55,822 nt of DNA from NCBI GenBank assembly GCA_937982515.1, contig CALJMB010000326.1, positions 1-55,822 on the forward strand. The letters are read 5' to 3'. Position 1 is the stretch's first letter; each line of letters starts with the position of its first letter. Made by a program: the position numbers and the translations under genes. Source of the DNA: an uncultured Balneolaceae bacterium. GTDB taxonomy: Bacteria; Bacteroidota; Rhodothermia; Balneolales; Balneolaceae. The notes beneath the pieces were generated by a model that saw only the letters and a program-made list of their open reading frames with translations, was not told the origin of the DNA and did not search any database. Below are positions 18,089-26,205 of the stretch, in pieces.

Positions 18089-19638
18089 TTTCTTACCTGA
18101 TCCATTCAACAATATGTATGGGATTAGTGCTTCTGTTTTATCATGCGGCTCTTGCCAGAGAAAAAATATATCAGATCAACCGCTGGTATCTGCTTGGCGG
18201 TCTGCTCTTTTCTTTGGTTGCTCCGTTTATACCCGTGGGAATATCGGACTCTTTGTTGACCTTGGATAGGGGTACTGAAATACCACATGTACTTTCAGGT
18301 TCCGGGTCCGATCTTCATAGTTCAGCTAATTCAGCAGGAGAAGATACTGTGGGACAAACATCTGATCCGGTATGGATTTATCCCTTCCTCTTCTGTCTTT
18401 ATGGTATTGTGACGTTGATCTTGGCTTTTCGAATGATTCGGCACTTGTATCGAATGCAGCTTAAGACAATGAAGAATCCGGCCACCTTTTTTAAAGGCCA
18501 CCGAGTAGTTTTGATGGATGAAGAAGTGGTTCCCCACACTTTTTGGAAAACGATATTTTTAAATAAAAAGCAGTATGAAAATAAAGAAATTGGCGAAGAG
18601 GTATTGATTCATGAACTAACCCATGCCAGGCAAAATCATTCGTTAGATATTCTCATAGTAGAGATGTTGAAAACCATCTGTTGGTTTAACCCATTCCTTT
18701 ACTTTTATAAAATAGCAATCCAGATCAATCACGAATATATCGCAGATGATAAGGTCTTATCCAGTCGTACTGATGTTGCAAGCTATCAGGCACTACTATT
18801 ACACATGAGTACGGCTAAATCAATGCACTATCTTAGCGCCAGTCTAAATTTTAACGTCACAAAAAAGAGGTTCAAGATGATGACTCTTAACAGATCAGTA
18901 TACCGCTCTTTCCTAAAAACAGCGTTGATAATTCCATTCATTGTCGTTCTCGGTATCACATTTGGTTGTGGGCCTGCAAGTGTGGAAAGTGGTAACCAAA
19001 TCAAAGACATAAGCCTGGAGATAGTAAACGCTGAAACTATAAAACTCAATGACAAAACTTTTCCGGCTTCTCAATTTAAAACGGCACTTTCTGAGCTGTC
19101 AGTAGATCCAAAACGGACTGTTATTGATTTTAAAATATATAAGGATGTTCCGATGGGGCTGGTCACGGATATCGAAAAAGTTATCCGTGAATATGGTGCC
19201 ATAAGAATTAATTACTCCACAGAACAATCAAATAATTCTCGGTCTGAAGAAGCCTGGAGGACAGAGTTAGATAGCCGAAATATCCTGGACATATACATTA
19301 ATGAGAAAGGAAATATTACTGTTAATCAAGATCGCGCGTCACTTTCTTCATTAAGTAGGTTGGTGAGAGAATTTATAATAAATAACGGGCATTCTCCGGA
19401 ATTATCGGAAAGCCCCAGAGATGCCATCATTGCAATCAGGACGGATACAAGGGCGCCATATGAAAGCTACAGCCGTATGATCGGGAAAGTTATTGAAGTC
19501 TATGATGAACTGAGAGATCAAGCTGCTGTGCAACTATTTAACCAACCGTTTCAGTCGCTCGAAGAAGGGAGTAAGGAAAGAGACAAAATTAGAAATATGT
19601 ACCCAAAGAAAATAAGCGTTCAGGAACCCCTCCAATAG
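18085..19638 (+). CDS. M56 (BlaR1-like) membrane metallopeptidase with ExbD-like C-terminus
   Basis: A 517-residue sensor/antirepressor. The N-terminal half has three predicted membrane helices (about 5-20, 34-52, 98-117), a cytoplasmic zinc-peptidase domain with HELTH at 176-180 and downstream EYIADD at about 217-222 as third ligand region, and a fourth helix at about 271-290 ending in a Cys (FGCG). Beyond it, where BlaR1 has a penicillin-binding domain, I see two segments resembling the periplasmic ExbD/TolR fold. About 310-385 has KLNDKTFPASQFKTALSEL and later VIREYGAIRINYST. About 395-517 has DIYINEKGNITVNQDRASL, then IIAIRTDTRAPYESYSRMI and a tail close to Bacteroidota ExbD. It overlaps the BlaI-like gene by ATGA and should control it by proteolysis. 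The ExbD resemblance is by eye. Confidence 0.82.
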   Translation: MISYLIHSTICMGLVLLFYHAALAREKIYQINRWYLLGGLLFSLVAPFIPVGISDSLLTLDRGTEIPHVLSGSGSDLHSSANSAGEDTVGQTSDPVWIYPFLFCLYGIVTLILAFRMIRHLYRMQLKTMKNPATFFKGHRVVLMDEEVVPHTFWKTIFLNKKQYENKEIGEEVLIHELTHARQNHSLDILIVEMLKTICWFNPFLYFYKIAIQINHEYIADDKVLSSRTDVASYQALLLHMSTAKSMHYLSASLNFNVTKKRFKMMTLNRSVYRSFLKTALIIPFIVVLGITFGCGPASVESGNQIKDISLEIVNAETIKLNDKTFPASQFKTALSELSVDPKRTVIDFKIYKDVPMGLVTDIEKVIREYGAIRINYSTEQSNNSRSEEAWRTELDSRNILDIYINEKGNITVNQDRASLSSLSRLVREFIINNGHSPELSESPRDAIIAIRTDTRAPYESYSRMIGKVIEVYDELRDQAAVQLFNQPFQSLEEGSKERDKIRNMYPKKISVQEPLQ

Positions 19639-19886
19639 TTAATTATTACCCGTGCTTTATTTTGTTAAAGCTCAAGATAACGGATTGAAAAAGTTGAAAA
19701 ACATGAACTAGCTAAAGAATAACAGCCAACGCTTAACCCGGCATGAAGCGGATGTCCCCCTGCTCTTCTTTGCCGCCGCTGGTTTTTTAGCTCTTCATTC
19801 GTTATCTACCCGATTAACATGCACAAACTTGCGCTTCTTATGCGCAGGGCCATTATCTCACCTTCACCTCGCAACCCGTTACAGAT

Positions 19887-20231
19887 ATGATTCATATCGT
19901 TCTGCACTTTATTGTGCCCCTCCTGGTTGCACGTGTCTTCTGCCGTAGCCGCTGGCGCAAAGCGTCGGTAATTATGATTGCAACCATGCTCGTCGATGCA
20001 GATCACGTGCTGGCTGATCCGGTCTACGATCCCAATCGGTGCTCCATCGGATTTCATCCACTACACACGGTCCCCGCCATTGTGATATACGCCATTTTAT
20101 TCCTTCTTCCTCTCATACTAAAGCGGAAAGCCGACGCTCAGAGTTTACATCCAGCCTGGCGTGTTGTGCATTTGGTTGGCCTCGGGCTACTGATCCACAT
20201 GGCGCTGGACTGGATCGACTGTATGATTTGA
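19887..20231 (+). CDS. DUF6122 family membrane protein
   Basis: A 114-residue protein with three hydrophobic helices and the conserved stretch VDADHVLADPVYDPNRCSIG followed by FHPLH, plus a final LIHMALDWIDC. The spacing of His and Asp residues (DADH, HPLH, H..LDWID) recalls the YdjM/LexA-regulated membrane-bound metal-dependent hydrolases, and it closely matches what I know of DUF6122. The enzymatic role is unproven. It is monocistronic, and the DNA on both sides has no clear gene. Confidence 0.82.
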   Translation: MIHIVLHFIVPLLVARVFCRSRWRKASVIMIATMLVDADHVLADPVYDPNRCSIGFHPLHTVPAIVIYAILFLLPLILKRKADAQSLHPAWRVVHLVGLGLLIHMALDWIDCMI

Positions 20232-20423
20232 CGCGGCTTCGATGGGTACCGCGAAACGCGTGAGAATGAAGAAGAAGTAACGCTTCGGAAGTTTGTACTT
20301 AAACTCTGTTGTATTTTTTCCATGAGTCCGAAACCAGAGAACGCACTTTGTGCTAAAAATGAGGTTCTATTCACTGTTGTGACATTGTTTACAGGAATGT
20401 CTAATCTAAAAGTACAAAACACA

Positions 20424-20672
20424 ATGAAAGCTACAGTAACGAAAACATCAACATTAAAGTCAGTCCGGGCAAGATTTGGGATTATGTAAGCGATTTATCA
20501 AAATGGCCGGAATGGGCTATTCACAATGTAACACGTTCACGAAAGGGAGAGAAAGACTATTATTGGCTGATGGAAGGACCGAGAGGTACTTCAAAAGTGA
20601 AAATGCACGGCAACAAAACGCTTGGAATTTTAGACCACGAGTTTATAGACCCGGGCGAGGGCCATTGGATTG
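20424..20672 (+). pseudogene. SRPBCC-family protein, frameshifted and truncated
   Basis: The ATG at 20424 opens MKATVTKT but soon stops. One frame over, from about 20445, the DNA reads INIKVSPGKIWDYVSDLSKW, PEWAIHNV, YYWLMEGPRGTSKVKM, LDHEFIDPGEGHWIVP, a typical START-like SRPBCC (polyketide cyclase/AHSA1) N-terminal half. No ATG exists in that frame before the upstream stop at 20402. After about 20672 the resemblance ends and the frame stops at 20710. So it has a frameshift near the start and has lost its C-terminal half, apparently by a deletion that joins it to the next fragment. Confidence 0.75.
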
Positions 20673-21053
20673 TTCCTTGCGATGGATGCAGACTACTGGA
20701 CGACGCTTGAACAGGCTAATGTCAATGATATCATTCGCCCGTTTGGCATTCAGTACGGTTCGGACAGCCCGGATACACAGGTCGGCGGACAAACCCGGAA
20801 AGGGTTGATTACCAGGCAGGCGCTGAAGATTCCCTATCACGGAGGCAGAATTGTTAGCGGAGGAACTCCCTTCAGCTTCGGTAACGGGCCGGAGCCTGTA
20901 TCATTCGGCGCCTTTGCAGAGCCGCGTGGAGGAGGCAAGCTTGTAGTGATGGGTGATGCGATGGCCTCGTTGTATATGAACAGCTAGCAGGGAGTGGGTG
21001 ACTACCAGACGGAGCAATTTATGCAAGATGTGCTTCAATGGCTTCTGGAATGA
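20673..21053 (+). pseudogene. C-terminal fragment of an unidentified protein with internal stop
   Basis: A frame from about 20673 reads MDADYWTTLEQANVNDIIRP, FGIQYGSDSPDTQVGGQTRK, IPYHGGRIVSGGTPFSFG and GGKLVVMGDAMASLYMNS, then TAG at 20985 and continues QGVGDYQTEQFMQDVLQWLL to a TGA at 21053. The GGKLVVMGDAM pattern suggests a glutamine-amidotransferase-like (ThuA/DUF4350-type) fold, but I cannot name the family. The stop most simply replaces a Trp codon. The N-terminus is missing and the 5' end abuts the SRPBCC remnant. Confidence 0.65.
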
Positions 21054-21282
21054 AAGGAGCGGTTGAACGAAGAATGGACACAATAGAATCCCCCGTTAAA
21101 GGGGGCAAGGGGGGGATGACCGGGAAAGCAGACCTGCTTCTTTAGATTTAAGAACCAAGGCTAAATCCATAGCCGGTCATCCCTCTGCTCTCTGCATCCG
21201 CTTTCTTCCTTCAAAGGAGACGTGTGCACGCCCTCTAAAAATTCCATCCGCTAAACATCTTAACAACAAAACCCAGGCAAAA

Positions 21283-22237
21283 ATGACACCATCCGTAATA
21301 GCATACATCCTGTTATTAATACTTCTGTTTACAAGTTGTTCATCCGATCACGCCGGAGATGGAACAGAAATTGAAAGTTATTTTGGAACCAGACTGACAG
21401 CGGCGGCAGTAGACAGCGCTCTGGAAGCTGCCATGAAAAAGTACAACATTCCGGGGCTCTCATTCGCGCTTATCAACGGCGGACAGACTGTACATCGCAA
21501 GACGCTGGGGTAGGCGAACCTCGCCCGGAAGGCGCCGGTAACCGGGCAGACCATATTTGAGGGGGCATCCCTGTCAAAGTCTGTATTCGCCTTCTTTGTG
21601 ATGACCTATGTTGAAGAGGGCAGGCTGGATCTGGATCGCCCGCTGTATGAATACCTGCTGTATCCCGACATTGCACATGGCCAGCGCTATAGGAAGATTA
21701 CGGCGCGGATGGTGTTAAGCCACTTGAAAACACCGATTGGAAGGGGCCGGAGGCGGCCTTTCAGCCTGTGAATGTCAACACGCCCTAGGGATGAGTCATA
21801 CCGTGTTCATCCAGACCCCCTACACGAGAAAACACAAAGCCGAACCTTATGATGCAGGCAATATGTGGGTAGACTGGAAAAATGACTATTGGTATAAAAA
21901 AGCAGACGGCCAATTTAACGCCGCCTCTTCCCTGCATTCCGAAGCGGTGGATTTTGCCAGGTGGATGATGGCCGTCATGAATAAAGAGCTGTTCACGCCG
22001 CATTCGTCCGTCCCTTCCGGCGGAGACAGAGACGTCTCGTACACCCTGGGATTCATGAAACCGCACATCCCGGATACAGATCTATACTTTCATGGCGGTG
22101 ACAATACCGGATTCACCAGCTTCTATGTGCTGGACCCGGAAAAGGACTGGGGGCATGTGGTGTTTACCAACTCCGAGTATGGTGAGGATCTGGGTAATGA
22201 TCTGACGGATTTTTTGATGGTGGATCCCAATCGATGA
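21283..22237 (+). pseudogene. Serine hydrolase (beta-lactamase-related lipoprotein), broken
   Basis: It begins as a lipoprotein (signal, then LLFTSC) and continues as a class C beta-lactamase-like domain, DSALEAAMKKYNIPGLSFAL. A TAG at 21511 interrupts it in frame; the frame continues with GASLSKSVFAFFVMTYVEEG, which contains the catalytic SxxK (SLSK), to MVLSH. There the sequence jumps: the expected middle is missing and the C-terminal part resumes in another frame from about 21790 (ASSLHSEAVDFARWMMAVMN, and FHGGDNTGFTSFYVLDPEKD with the HGG box). It carries at least one nonsense mutation, one deletion and one frame change, so it is not functional as written. Confidence 0.85.
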
Positions 22238-22256
22238 GCGTCGCGTGAGCAGGCGG

Positions 22257-22290
22257 GGCCTTGGAGGTTTCCAAAAACCTCCAAGGCCTT
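22257..22290 (+). terminator. Strong hairpin after the serine hydrolase remnant
   Basis: A perfect 14-bp stem GGCCTTGGAGGTTT (22257-22270) with AAACCTCCAAGGCC (22275-22288) and a CCAA loop. Only TT follows on the plus strand, so termination strength is uncertain. It marks the 3' end of the former gene. Confidence 0.6.
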
Positions 22291-22309
22291 ATTCGACGAT
22301 CGTTACGGT

Positions 22310-22467
22310 ACAAGGCGCCTGTATTACCCTTACAGGGTGCTTGTACTACCGTTACAAGGTGTCTGTACTAGTCGGTACAAGGTGTTTGTACTAGTCGGTA
22401 CAAGGTGCTTGTACTACCGGTACAAGGTATTTGTCCTTATCGATACAAAATGCGGGTCCTTATCGGG
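22310..22467. repeat. Tandem array of 22/23-bp units with internal inverted repeats
   Basis: Seven consecutive units start at 22310, 22332, 22354, 22377, 22400, 22422 and 22445, each of 22 or 23 bases; the last is degenerate. A typical unit reads ACAAGGTGCTTGTACTACCGGT. Across each unit junction TTGTAC and GTACAA form an inverted repeat of about 6 bp. There are no spacers of independent sequence, so it is not a CRISPR array. The period is close to two helical turns. Confidence 0.85.
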
Positions 22468-22814
22468 AAGAGAAGTTGGGCCGGCGGAGATGGTGCATCA
22501 CCCCGTTAATAATAAGGGCCTGGCCACAGCCGGGCGGAGACAGGCGGGCGGTCCGTACTGCATCAAACCATTGGTTCGATCTGTGCCCATCTGTGGCTGC
22601 CCCGTCCGCGTTCATCCGGGCAGCTCCGCGGTTAACCTTCCGATTTCCAAGCCTGGGGCGTGTGGACAATCAGCCTGAGTATCTGGATGTGAAGGTGAAC
22701 CGCAGAGCGCATGGCGCAAAGCGCATAGCCTCCCCGGGGTTCACGCTATGCGCCTAACACAGCGATGCGCCTAATCCGCCCAAAGACACGCCGCACGTTG
22801 AATGTCCACCCGCT
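22468..22814. other. Intergenic remainder before moeZ end
   Basis: No credible gene is seen. At 22655-22672 it contains GGGGCGTGTGGACAATCA, which recurs with one change at 46822-46839. A GCGCATAGC/GCTATGCGC inverted pair lies near 22720-22755. The rest has no recognisable features. Confidence 0.5.
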
Positions 22815-23990
22815 CTAGTACTGTGGCACGCTTTCATCTATTTCTTTCGACCACGCCAGAATTCCACCCTTCAGGTTGTACAGGTTATTGAAGCCGTACT
22901 TATCCCGAAGCTGACGGATGGCGTCGGCGCTGCGTTTACCGCTTCGGCAGTGAACCACCACTTTCTTATCACGGCTGATTTTGTCGGCATGGTCCAGCAC
23001 CGTATTGAGCGGGATAAGCTCTCCGCCAATTTCAGCGATCTCATACTCATGAGGTTCGCGCACGTCGATGAGCTGTATATCCTCGCCATGGGTAAGCCAT
23101 TCTTTATACTCCTGTACCGATACTTCAGGTATGTTCAGTTCGGCCTCCTGGCCCTGGCCCGGAATTCCGCAAAATGCCTGGTAGTCGATGAGTTCGGTAA
23201 GGGTGGGATGCTCTCCCGTCAAAGGGTTCTCCCTGTTTTTGGTGATCTTTACGGTTCGGGTCTTAAAGCTGAGCGCATCGAACAGGAAGAGCCGGCCCGC
23301 CAGGGGTTCTCCGATGCCGGTGATGATCTTAATCACCTCGCTTGCCTGCAGGCAGCCGATGATGCCGGGAAGTACGCCCAGAACGCCGGCTTCCGCACAG
23401 CTGGGCACCAGGCCGGGAGGGGGCGGTTCGGGAAACAGGTCGCGGTAGTTGGGCCCGCGGTTGCCTTCGTCGTCTACATAGTTAAAGACGGAGACCTGCC
23501 CTTCAAACTGAAAGATGGAGCCGTGCACGTTCGGTATATCCAGCATCACGCTGGCATCGTTGACCAGGTACCGGGTGGGGAAGTTGTCGGTTCCGTCGGC
23601 CACAACATCGTAACCTTTCAGGATGTCGAGGGCATTTTCGCTGGTTAGCTGTGTTTCATAGACATTGACGGTAATGTGCGGGTTGATTTCCAGCAGCCGT
23701 TCTTTGGTCACTTCTACTTTCGGGCGGCCAATGTCAGAGACGCCGAACAGAACCTGCCGGTGCAGGTTACTGGCTTCTATCTTATCAAAGTCGATAATGC
23801 CTATGGTGCCTACCCCGGCGGCTGCGAGATATTGAAGCATAGGCGCTCCGAGTCCGCCGGTACCTACAGCAAGTACTTTAGCCGCCTTCAGCTTTTTCTG
23901 GCCTTCCATACCAAACTCGGGAATGGTAAGATGACGGCTGTAATGGCCCAGTTCTTCTTTCGAAAACTCTACGTCGTTCCAGTTGTTCAT
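22815..23990 (-). CDS. moeZ: Sulfur-carrier adenylyltransferase/sulfurtransferase (MoeZ/MoeB-rhodanese)
   Basis: A 391-residue E1-like enzyme that adenylates the C-terminus of a ubiquitin-like sulfur carrier and then converts it to a thiocarboxylate. The N-terminal ThiF domain has the nucleotide loop GTGGLG at 43-48, DGTDNFPTR at 132-140 and Cys198 in the crossover loop. The C-terminal rhodanese domain (about 290-388) has active-site CRSGKRS with Cys348. This two-domain layout is that of mycobacterial MoeZ, which sulfurates CysO. It is the last gene of a minus-strand operon cysM-mec-cysO-moeZ, 78 bases after cysO. It may also serve MoaD or ThiS if those exist elsewhere. Confidence 0.92.
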   Translation of the reverse strand: MNNWNDVEFSKEELGHYSRHLTIPEFGMEGQKKLKAAKVLAVGTGGLGAPMLQYLAAAGVGTIGIIDFDKIEASNLHRQVLFGVSDIGRPKVEVTKERLLEINPHITVNVYETQLTSENALDILKGYDVVADGTDNFPTRYLVNDASVMLDIPNVHGSIFQFEGQVSVFNYVDDEGNRGPNYRDLFPEPPPPGLVPSCAEAGVLGVLPGIIGCLQASEVIKIITGIGEPLAGRLFLFDALSFKTRTVKITKNRENPLTGEHPTLTELIDYQAFCGIPGQGQEAELNIPEVSVQEYKEWLTHGEDIQLIDVREPHEYEIAEIGGELIPLNTVLDHADKISRDKKVVVHCRSGKRSADAIRQLRDKYGFNNLYNLKGGILAWSKEIDESVPQY

Positions 23991-24007
23991 GGTTTATATA
24001 TGGTTTT

Positions 24008-24046
24008 AGTTATCTACCCTTAATAAAGGGGGATTAAGAGGGGGCT
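24008..24046 (-). repeat. Dispersed CCCCCTTAAT element, copy in the cysO-moeZ spacer
   Basis: The minus strand here contains TTAATCCCCCTTTATTAAGG, which also occurs on the plus strand at 48977-48996. Similar but more divergent C-rich/G-rich words lie at 64-89, 2066-2092 and 21089-21115. It sits inside an operon spacer, so it is transcribed and could form a small hairpin. Confidence 0.6.
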
Positions 24047-24068
24047 TTAGATTCTGTGGCTCGATATT

Positions 24069-24344
24069 CTATATTCCGCCGGCAATAGCAGGGACGATGC
24101 TGATTTCTGTGTCCTCGCTTAGCTCAACGGAACCGTTTTCATTAGGGTTTACCTCGTTATCTTCGATGTATACCTTAATAAAGGATCGCACCTTGCCTTC
24201 TTCATCCAGCAGATTGTTTTTCACACCGGGATAGGTGGCTACCAGATGATCGATGGCATCGGACAAAGTCTGCCTGTCGGTTTCAAAGTTGCGCTTTTGA
24301 TCGGTGAATTTGCGCAGTGGCGTGGGAATGTTAATGGTTGCCAT
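24069..24344 (-). CDS. cysO: Ubiquitin-like sulfur-carrier protein CysO (MoaD/ThiS fold)
   Basis: A 91-residue beta-grasp sulfur carrier. The start at 24344 (MATINIPTPLRKFTDQ) matches the family; the open frame upstream to 24395 has no such match. The body shows the CysO pattern, with FIKVYIEDNEVNP and the tail EISIVPAIAGG. After the diglycine there is one more residue, Ile, and then the stop. Mycobacterial CysO ends in GG, which is the form that can be adenylated, so this protein probably needs trimming first. The next-door JAMM protease is the natural candidate. Its thiocarboxylate would give sulfur to CysM, forming a CysO-cysteine adduct. Confidence 0.88.
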   Translation of the reverse strand: MATINIPTPLRKFTDQKRNFETDRQTLSDAIDHLVATYPGVKNNLLDEEGKVRSFIKVYIEDNEVNPNENGSVELSEDTEISIVPAIAGGI

Positions 24345-24435
24345 GGTTGTGGTAGTAAATGTGTTGATGTTTTGTGTAATATGGTATGGCCTCAAAGGGC
24401 CGGAGGTAGTGGCCTTCTATTCATTCGTTGGCGTA

Positions 24436-24870
24436 TTATTGGCCATTTATAAGCGGTTGTGTTTCCAGCGGTTCCTCCCCGAACCGGCGCTCGTTGTTCA
24501 GCCGCCATGAGCGTATATCGGCTGCTTTTCCATCCTGTACTGAAATGATGATATAGGAGAAAAAGGGCATTGCCGCTTTACGATCGTGTTCGGATGGTTC
24601 GGCTGGATGGTCCGGATGCGAATGATAGATGCCCAAAAAGTCCAGACCGTTTTCATCCGCGTATGCCTCCGCTTTCCGGTAATCCTGAGGGTCGATACGA
24701 AAGCGTCTGCGCTGATCGCCCTCTTTGGCGTTGGTTACCCGCTGTACGTGTGAGACGACGCGCTCTTCCCCGTCCTCCCCGAAGAAAAATCCGCAACATT
24801 CATTGGGGTAGATTTCTTCCGCGTGGTTTTGCATGTAGACGGTTACTTCATCTTTGAGTAAGAGTTTCAT
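24436..24870 (-). CDS. mec: JAMM/MPN+ zinc peptidase Mec (CysO-cysteine hydrolase)
   Basis: A 144-residue JAMM metalloprotease. The motif is complete: Glu24 (YPNECCGFFFG), His83 and His85 in HSHPDHPAEPSEHD, Ser93 and Asp96. In Mycobacterium, Mec+ cleaves cysteine from the C-terminus of the CysO-cysteine adduct. It lies 24 bases after cysM and 91 before cysO in the same operon, which fixes the pathway. Because CysO here ends GG-Ile, the enzyme may additionally remove that last residue, as the JAMM protein QbsD does for QbsE in Pseudomonas; that second role is inference. Confidence 0.92.
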   Translation of the reverse strand: MKLLLKDEVTVYMQNHAEEIYPNECCGFFFGEDGEERVVSHVQRVTNAKEGDQRRRFRIDPQDYRKAEAYADENGLDFLGIYHSHPDHPAEPSEHDRKAAMPFFSYIIISVQDGKAADIRSWRLNNERRFGEEPLETQPLINGQ

Positions 24871-24894
24871 GGATATAATTTATGGATGCAACGT

Positions 24895-25848
24895 TTACGT
24901 CTTGTTAAAAAGGTGATTCATAACTTCTCCATACTTGCTGCCGTCATCGGGAAAGACGGTTACCACCGTTCCTTCTTCTAGTTCATCTGCCAGTTGCAGC
25001 GCGGCCGCGAGATTGGCTGCGGAAGAAGGGCTCAGTAATAAACCTTCTCTGGATGCAGCCAGCTTTATCGTTTCGTGTGCTGTTTCTGTACCGATACTCC
25101 TGATTTCATCCGGCAGGGTATCATCATATATACCCGGAACGAGGGCTGTTTCCAGGTGTTTCCAGCCTTCCAGTCCATGCATAGGCAGGTCGGGTTGAAG
25201 CGCTATGACACGTATATCCGGATCATATTCTTTGAGGCGCCTCCCCGTACCCACGACGGTTCCGGTAGTGCCCAGTCCCGCTATGAAGTGGGTGACACCG
25301 TACTCCGACTGCTCCAGTATTTCAGGGCCTGTGGTATCGTAGTGAGCTTTCCAGTTACTCTCATTTCCATACTGGTCGGCAAAGAAGTAGGTGTCGGGGT
25401 CATCTTCGAATAGTTGCCGCGCAATTTCCTGAGCCTCGTCGGTTGTACCTGTCATAGAAGTTAAACGGAGATCTACCCCTAACGCTCTTAAAATCCTTTT
25501 TCGTTCGTTTGTGGCGTTTTCAGGCAGGCATAGTGTAACCGGTATGCCCAGCGCCGCCCCGATGTGAGCGTATGCAATACCTGTGTTACCACTGCTGGCA
25601 TCCAGCAACCGTTTACCGGGAATCAGGGCGCCTTGATGAATGGCATCTTTGATAATTCGATACGCCGGGCGCGCCTTGACACTTCCGCCGAATTGCTGCC
25701 ATTCCAGTTTTGCAAATATACGTACCTTCTCATTGCGGTTGATATTAGTGACATGATAGAGAGGGGTACCTCCTATAAAGGGGGCCAGCCGATTGCTTTT
25801 AGCTGCCAGATTAGCCTCTGGATTTTTAATCAGATTAATAGTGTTCAT
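24895..25848 (-). CDS. cysM: PLP-dependent cysteine synthase CysM (CysO-dependent type)
   Basis: A 317-residue fold-type II PLP enzyme of the cysteine synthase family. The PLP lysine is Lys58 in GGSVKARPA; the substrate loop is SSGNTGIAYA, and the phosphate-binding glycine loop is GLGTTGTVVGTGRRL. It heads an operon with a JAMM peptidase, CysO and MoeZ, exactly the set around Mycobacterium CysM, which uses O-phosphoserine and CysO thiocarboxylate instead of O-acetylserine and sulfide. By context it should make the CysO-cysteine adduct. The substrate preference itself cannot be proved from sequence. A cysteine-rich leader ORF and a terminator-like hairpin lie between its promoter region and its start. 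Confidence 0.92.
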   Translation of the reverse strand: MNTINLIKNPEANLAAKSNRLAPFIGGTPLYHVTNINRNEKVRIFAKLEWQQFGGSVKARPAYRIIKDAIHQGALIPGKRLLDASSGNTGIAYAHIGAALGIPVTLCLPENATNERKRILRALGVDLRLTSMTGTTDEAQEIARQLFEDDPDTYFFADQYGNESNWKAHYDTTGPEILEQSEYGVTHFIAGLGTTGTVVGTGRRLKEYDPDIRVIALQPDLPMHGLEGWKHLETALVPGIYDDTLPDEIRSIGTETAHETIKLAASREGLLLSPSSAANLAAALQLADELEEGTVVTVFPDDGSKYGEVMNHLFNKT

Positions 25849-25876
25849 TTAAAGTATGCCTTGAGTTGGAAGTTGA

Positions 25877-25916
25877 GAAAAAGCCCGACGGAGGTTGAAC
25901 TTCAGGATCAGACTTT
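25877..25916 (-). terminator. Terminator-like hairpin between Cys leader and cysM
   Basis: On the minus strand AAAGTCTGA (25916-25908) can pair with TCGGGCTTT (25888-25880) over all nine positions, two of them G-U, with five T at 25882-25878. Directly before it a second stem forms between GTTACCG (25955-25949, right after the leader stop) and CGGTAAC (25923-25917). This fits an attenuator, but the terminator stem is weaker than the one on the plus-strand side and no clean antiterminator pairing was found. Confidence 0.5.
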
Positions 25917-25955
25917 GTTACCGGTAAGAGAGATAAGTATGGGTAAAACGGTAAC

Positions 25956-26039
25956 TTAACTACAACAACAGCAACAACACGCCGCACAGCAGCAGCGGTT
26001 GGAAGGAAAATAATTTAGTATGTTGGTTGCTGTTTTCAA
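25956..26039 (-). CDS. Cysteine-rich leader peptide ahead of cysM operon
   Basis: A 27-residue ORF starting at TTG (26039-26037) with no in-frame ATG after the upstream stop. Its C-terminal half reads RCCCAACCCCCCS, so 9 of 27 codons are cysteine, mixed TGC and TGT. The stop TAA is at 25958-25956, 108 bases before the cysM start, and hairpins with a T run lie between. Such product-rich leaders classically sense the charged tRNA level: ribosomes stall on Cys codons when Cys-tRNA is scarce and change the fold of the RNA downstream. Poly-cysteine leader ORFs are known from mycobacterial cys operons. The start codon is the least certain point. Confidence 0.7.
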   Translation of the reverse strand: MKTATNILNYFPSNRCCCAACCCCCCS

Positions 26040-26205
26040 TCTGTAATCGCTTTTAAGCCAGACCAGCCTGGCTATATGAAGTTAATAAAAACTGTGATTA
26101 ATCCAAGGCTAGATGCTGTAAAAAAGGTTTTTCGCCCTTTCGGCATAACCAGGGTTCGCTAAAAAGAGTTCAATTTGGAAAGGAATAATTTTTTTATAAT
26201 TTCTC

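Noticed and set aside
22310..22467. CRISPR array
   Set aside because: Units are directly adjacent without unique spacers, and no cas gene is nearby.
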